A stretch of DNA of 64,000 nucleotides from Arcuatula senhousia (lineage: Eukaryota > Mollusca > Bivalvia > Mytilida > Mytilidae): the NCBI GenBank assembly GCA_963971305.1, contig OZ020313.1, positions 22,641,260 to 22,705,259 of the forward strand. Reading direction: 5' to 3'. Position numbers and translations under genes: made by a program. Numbering within the stretch: position 1 is the first letter of the stretch; every line of letters starts with the position of its first letter. Shown here piece after piece: positions 59,151-64,000 of the stretch. Below the pieces are notes generated by a model. The model saw only the letters and a program-made list of their open reading frames with translations, was not told the origin of the DNA and ran no database searches.

Positions 59151-59837
59151 ATGGAAAGTGAGCCAGTGGTAGAGACCGAAGCACTCGATGGGTCTTTCCT
59201 GGACATTTCAAGTGAGGAAACCGTTGATACAAATAATAATGCTAATTTTGAGTGCAATACTTGCAAAGCTAAATTTTGTCATTTATTTAGTCTGAGAAGG
59301 CACTTGAACAAACACAAAGATGGCCCAAAATTTTCTTGCGCCTCTTGCCATCAGTATTTTAGTAGTGATGATTTATTAGAGTCTCACCGGACAAGATGCC
59401 ATAGCACTAGACTTCTTTGTGCAGAGTGTGGTAAAGACTTTAAGACAAAATCAAGTCTTGAAAACCACTTGGTACAGGTCCATAAACATGAAAAGGAAAC
59501 AACATTTAAATGTCCATTTGAAGGATGCGAAAAGATGTTTACAAGGAAGCAGCCATACCAATTTCATCTGAATAAGCATACTGGAGTCAAACCTTATGAT
59601 TGCCATGAATGTGGCCGTAAGTTTATCAGTCTATACAAAAAAAATCAGCACGAGAAAATATGTCGTGGCGTTGCTGAGATAAAATGTTTAATATGCAATA
59701 CGAAGTTTACAGATCGAGCCAGCTTAAAGAGGCATGACAACTCTAAACATAAAGGATTAAAACATGTTTGTCAATGTGGAAAGCAATATACACAGCATTC
59801 TTCTTTGAGGAGACACCAAGAATCAAAGAACCATTAA
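59151..59837 (+). CDS. C2H2 zinc-finger protein, seven fingers
   Basis: The start ATG at 59151 lies 2 bases after a good acceptor (ctttgcag at 59148), so an upstream non-coding exon is likely; an in-frame ATG at 59097 would fall in the intron. The product is 228 residues: an acidic N-terminus (MESEPVVETEALDGSFLDIS), then fingers FECNTCKAKF, FSCASCHQYF, LLCAECGKDF, FKCPFEGCEKMF, YDCHECGRKF (ending in C rather than H), IKCLICNTKF, and HVCQCGKQY, where only one residue separates the two cysteines. The linkers are mostly not TGEKP; only finger 4-5 has HTGVKPY. Probably nuclear and nucleic-acid binding; the TFIIIA-like spacing of finger 4 is noted but I cannot name the orthologue. Confidence 0.88.
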   Translation: MESEPVVETEALDGSFLDISSEETVDTNNNANFECNTCKAKFCHLFSLRRHLNKHKDGPKFSCASCHQYFSSDDLLESHRTRCHSTRLLCAECGKDFKTKSSLENHLVQVHKHEKETTFKCPFEGCEKMFTRKQPYQFHLNKHTGVKPYDCHECGRKFISLYKKNQHEKICRGVAEIKCLICNTKFTDRASLKRHDNSKHKGLKHVCQCGKQYTQHSSLRRHQESKNH

Positions 59838-60112
59838 ACATTGAAACTCCTTTTTTCAATTTGAAATTGTTGTTAAAATCTTAGTATGTTTTGTTTTATT
59901 TTACTTCAAGGCTGTGAAGAATGTTAATGATTATGTACTTTGTCTGTTATATGTTTTTATGTTGGTTTTTATGCCATCTCTGCAGTCGGGTAAACTGATA
60001 TTTTGTTTTGCTTTGCGTTTAATCTTTAATATAAGTATCGCAATTATTGATCAATCGTAAGCCATTTGTTACTTTAGAAGTTTTGTTGTTATTGTATAAT
60101 TATGTTAAAACA

Positions 60113-60118
60113 AATAAA
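60113..60118 (+). terminator. Poly(A) signal of the C2H2 gene
   Basis: AATAAA 276 bases after the stop and 67 bases before the stop codon of the convergent minus gene. Confidence 0.55.
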
Positions 60119-60184
60119 GAAAGGAATTCATATATAAATATACATATTGTATTTCGTGTACTATAGTATCAAAGTGATTTTAGA

Positions 60185-63100
60185 TTAAAGGTCAGGCAAA
60201 TCTCTTAATCCAAGCCTTCTATGGGCTGGGATTTTTGAGTCATCTCTTGCGTGGAATTGACGTACTCCTTGTTCACCATGGGCTGATTCGAATGGAGATT
60301 TGATTTTTCCATCCTTTCGTCGATGTTTCTTTGAGTCCCTCATTTGTGTATCGAAGAAGTGATCTCTGAAAAGTAGCAATATTCTAAAAGTTTTATTTTA
60401 ATATTAAACGATCGACATTGTGAAGAAACTAGAGTGTTGTAAGGTGCTGTTTAATGTGATTTAATAGCCATTGGATTCATCCAGCTCAATTGACAGCTTT
60501 CATTTTTTGTTCGCATAGCTTAAACTCAAATCAATGCTCGCAGTGTTTAGTTTTGTATATTAAATGGTCTACCTATATATTTGTTCAAGATGGAAGATAT
60601 AGCTTGCACAAGTTACACTGCAAACTTTTCTTGCACTTCCTTCATTATTTTTCACATATTATCAAGGGATAACACTGTAATTAACAAACAAAGAGGTAAG
60701 CGTTTGAACATCAGTAAGCATATTATTTACAAACTGCAAAGTTTTGATAAAACTTATACAAGTAGTGGTAGATATTACATGTACATTTATAAGTGGATTT
60801 AAATGTGCTTAGTATTAAAAGCTTCAATAGTAATGATTAATGGCTAAAAAAAATAAAATTTCATTGGTTGTATACTTAGGCTCTATTACTCTCATCTGTG
60901 ACAGGCGGACATTGGTGTTGCGTTCACTTCCACCTTCAATCCCACACACTTGGTATGGGTATACATTCCGTTTGCATGTTGCCATCGAAAAGGACCTTTT
61001 ATAAGAAAAAAAAAGGCTGTAGCTTTTAGACTTCGAAATTTTAATGCAAACAAAAATGCACTACCAATTTTTTTTATAGATGAATACAGATAAACATGTA
61101 TTTTTTTTTCCAAATGTGTTGCAAATTTTTCCGATTTCAAAGTTCACATACTGTGGATTCATTTATTCTTGTGGATACCAATTTATATGGTTTGATGATA
61201 AAAGGACCAGTTCGAGGATTCTTAATCGTTGTTCTGTGGTCTGCTGTATACATATTAATGTTAAATTTCCTTTTCGTGGGGTATCAAATTTCGTGGGTCC
61301 AGACTAGCCACGAAAACCACGAAAATTGATACCTCACGAATAATAAGGAAACCATAGTATATATTTTTTTTTGTAAAACCTGGCCTACACAATAAATTAA
61401 AAACAAAAAATGTTTAACAAAGAGGGAATATTGCCCATTGGTTATAAAGCTCGCTCAAAATTTTTTCCCAGAAGATATCGTGTGCAAGTAGACAAATGAG
61501 GAATCTCACAGGTGAGTACAGATTGAAAAAAATTGAAGAAGAAAAAGATTGAAACCTCTTCCGATTGAAAAAAAAAGGATCAATGGCAGTGCCAGGGATG
61601 TTACAAAAAATACTTTTTTCGGTGCACCAACCCGAGTTCAATCTATTTACGGCTTGAGTTCGCGTAGCTGATTTTTGTTCGGTTGTTTTATGTTACAAAT
61701 AGTGTTATATGCTTAACCGAGTTGGTCTTTGTCGTTTTTGACTATTGACATTCAACTGTCTAAGCCATTGGTACATTTTATCTCTTTACAGACTTACTCC
61801 TGCTTTTTTAAAAGAATAAATGTAATACCTGTTAGGGTTAATTCTCATTTTCTCTATTTCTGCAACAGCTTGCATAATCTTTGGAATGCTATCTGGTTTA
61901 GGAGTACCCTTTCCTGTTGAGTCAAGATCTCTGAAGGTAGAGAAAAAGTTTTCTACTTGCTGCGAACTTATTGCCCTTGAATTGTATCTGCCTCCACAAA
62001 TTGGATAAATTTGAATCTTTCTTTCAATGTGCGTAACTAGTGCTTCGAATGTTTGTATGGGTATTCCTCTGATATATCTTGTAGGAGGAGGAAATGTTTT
62101 GGAATCATATTCTTCAAGAAGCCATTTTCTCAGTTCAATTCTTGACTTGCATCTATTAAGTGCACTCACTCCAGGTTCATCCTCAGAATCAAACCATTCA
62201 CGAATCAATCTGCAAAACTGCCTTTCAGCAAAAAACTCTTCTGGCATACTTGCTTCAACATCTTCACCAAACACTCTTCTCGCCAATGAGACATCTTGTT
62301 TATCAACACAATCTAAAATCAATGTGATATTAAGAGATGTTTCTGCAGATTCTGCAGCTATTTCCCACGCTTTCCGATTCAGCCCTTCTATTCCACTTGT
62401 GCAAAGTTTTGTTCTAAGACACGTTAATATGTGGCTTGCGTCGGTAAAATGAAATCGAATTTTGTTATCACCATTTACTGCTGGTTGTGAAAACCAGTGA
62501 ATGTCGTTATCGGTACTTTCAACGTCAATACCATTTGGTATTGGAGACTTTAGCTGCCAGTCTGTGTAAGTGTTCTCCCATGTGTTTTCAGAAAGGAGTT
62601 TTGCGAGGTTCTCTTTACTTTCCTGCTCTAAATAGATGCAACATAGTTGTTTTAAAGATTTTATCGACTGTTTTCGTCGAATTGGCTTTCTCATTTCAGA
62701 ACTTTGTTTTTCGAATTCTAGCTCTAGAAAGCTGGAGACTATTCTGGGTTTTGTCCAAGAACTTTGATAATCAGGGAAGGCGTCATCATACACATCTTTC
62801 AAGGTCTTGATGCAAGCTTGAAGTTCAAATTTATTGAAATGAGTGTTACAAGATGACTTTGTTTTGAAAAAACGTTGGAATTGTACAGAAGAAACCTGTG
62901 ACCATTTATGTTTTCGCTCCGCTTCTTCATTTGCTTGAAGTGTTTTCAACATTCGTTCGAAATCTTGTGCTGTAATTACCCTGAAATGTTGATGATCAAC
63001 TAACAAATTGTCATTAGATGTAGAATTGTCCATGTGTGTAATAACAGTCTCGGGTAAATTGGGTTCAGTTTGGGTATGAGCTAAATTTATTTCATTCTCT

Positions 63101-64000
63101 TCAGAAAAAATGTTTCCTGCAAGTTCAAACGTGGCGTCAACTTCACCCATGTACAGAACATTCATAGCTGACGCCATTAGAGTACCAGTCGTGTTTTCTA
63201 TTGTTTTCGGGTAAACACTTGGTCTGCCGGTCAAGTCTTTATCAGTCTCATTCATATTTACTTCAGGGTTGTCTACATTTTGTGTCATTGCTGTGTTAAC
63301 TTGAAAATTCTCTCGTTGAAATTCGATAAAGCAATCTTCCAAACCGATAAGAGGATTTTCTAATTCTGAATTGGCGGTAAAGTGGGTTCTATCATTTGCT
63401 GATGAAATAACTTTATTTATTTCTTCCATTGTAGTCATGTCAGCTTCCAGCTCAGAGGTAATAAGATCATTGCATAATCCTACTGACACCGCTTCATGTT
63501 CGTCATTTGAATCTTGTTGTGAGTTTTTAGCGCATTTTCTTGAATTTGAAGTACTTCGTTTATTCCCATTCAGTTTTCCTACTACCTTTTTGTCTCGTGC
63601 ATGTTCGTACACAACTAAAACACCCGTCTGGTTGTTTTTTTCATAATGCACATCATCAGTGTTTTGGACTACCCACGTGTTCTTTATCATTCGCGCGATT
63701 GACCCTTTATCCATTGAATTAATTCTTTTCCAGTGATCTTTCTGAAGTTGAAGGACCGTTAATGGTTCGTCCTTTTCGTTCCTTACGCCATATCTGTGCC
63801 ACTGACCATCACTTGATGTCGCCAGAATCCTAAGTCCTTGTTTTTCACAATGAGAAATGACTTCATTTGCCATTTTCCGGAATGTTGCGTTATTCATACT
63901 AGACCCTTTCATTGCATAGGCAATTGGATGTGCCAAACTTACTTCAGGATTGTATATTCTATCTACATCGTTTACCATGTAAACAAGTATTTCAGTTGCA
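60185..64000 (-). CDS. Unknown protein, possibly transposase-derived (5' partial, two exons)
   Basis: Exon 61829 to the window edge and exon 60185-60365 join (AG/A, phase 2) to read RINPNRDHFFDTQMRDSKKH, giving about 784 codons in the window. The frame stays open upstream of the Met at 63978, so the protein starts outside. Seen: the opening block YNPEVSLAHPIAYAMKGSSM then SSDGQWHRYG and LTVLQLQKDHW; a long variable acidic middle; a C-terminal block SSQQVENFFSTFRDLDSTG, KGTPKPDSIPKIM and RINPNR. The blocks separated by a variable middle, and an 'xxENFF' helix near the end, recall P-element/THAP9-like transposases or proteins captured from them; I am not sure, and no catalytic triad was assigned. 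The last exon is strongly basic (KKHRRKDGKIK). Convergent with the C2H2 gene. Confidence 0.75.
61149..61359 (+). mobile_element. MITE in the intron of the unknown gene
   Basis: Left end TACTGTGGATTCATTTATTC, right end GAATAATAAGGAAACCATAG, then TA. The body CGTGGGGTATCAAATTTCGT is shared with 28600 and 39530. Lies between exons 61829 and 60365. Confidence 0.8.

Noticed and set aside
62027..62810. Plus-strand frames of 107-141 codons
   Set aside because: Antisense to the long minus-strand exon; no motif or start context.

Overview
The window looks like nuclear DNA of a bivalve mollusc, most likely a mussel (Mytilus-like). This rests on spliced genes with GT-AG introns, high A+T, dense nested repeats, a tandem pair of secreted C1q-domain genes and an SF3A2 splicing-factor gene. 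There are no bacterial operons, CRISPR arrays or rRNA genes, and I recognise no tRNA gene.

Positions 1-31528 read as one giant DNA transposon of about 31.5 kb. The first ~60 bases are an inverted copy of 31467-31528. Immediately outside the right end lies a different tandem repeat, so the right boundary is visible; the left boundary falls at the window edge. Inside, on the minus strand, one spliced gene runs from about 31.4 kb to 4506. From its splice sites I reconstruct 23 exons that join in a single open frame (29105 to 4506), plus two tentative 5' exons. The product, about 1200 residues, has in order: a CaRF/ALS2CR8-like N-terminal region, a MULE-type DDE transposase core, a SWIM zinc finger, a charged linker, and a complete ubiquitin-specific protease (USP) domain with Cys box, QQD box, zinc-binding cysteines and His box. 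A transposase fused to a deubiquitinase is the most striking object here. Two arrays of the same ~142 bp satellite, in opposite orientation, lie in this gene's largest intron (12825-16250) and just past its stop codon (2758-4410).

Positions 31529-34750 are a tandem array with a palindromic core (GGCCATTTTCAAAATGGCC). It lies directly upstream of three plus-strand exons encoding the C-terminal half of SF3A2 (34787-38912). The giant element therefore appears to sit in an SF3A2 intron, antisense to it; the 5' exons of SF3A2 are not recognised in the window.

Positions 35-45 kb and 48.6-56.3 kb are mostly nested non-autonomous repeats. They include a 1247 bp foldback element with hexamer-built arms and a perfect 9 bp target-site duplication (48881-50127). 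Between them lie two tandem C1q-domain genes (45151-46380 and 47360-48553), each with signal peptide and coiled coil in exon 1 and the C1q domain in exon 2.

The right end holds the last exon of a probable transcriptional regulator carrying a PEDLS motif (minus, 56791-57535), a seven-finger C2H2 protein (plus, 59151-59837), and convergent to it a large gene of unknown function running off the window (minus, 60185 to the edge) that may be transposase-derived.
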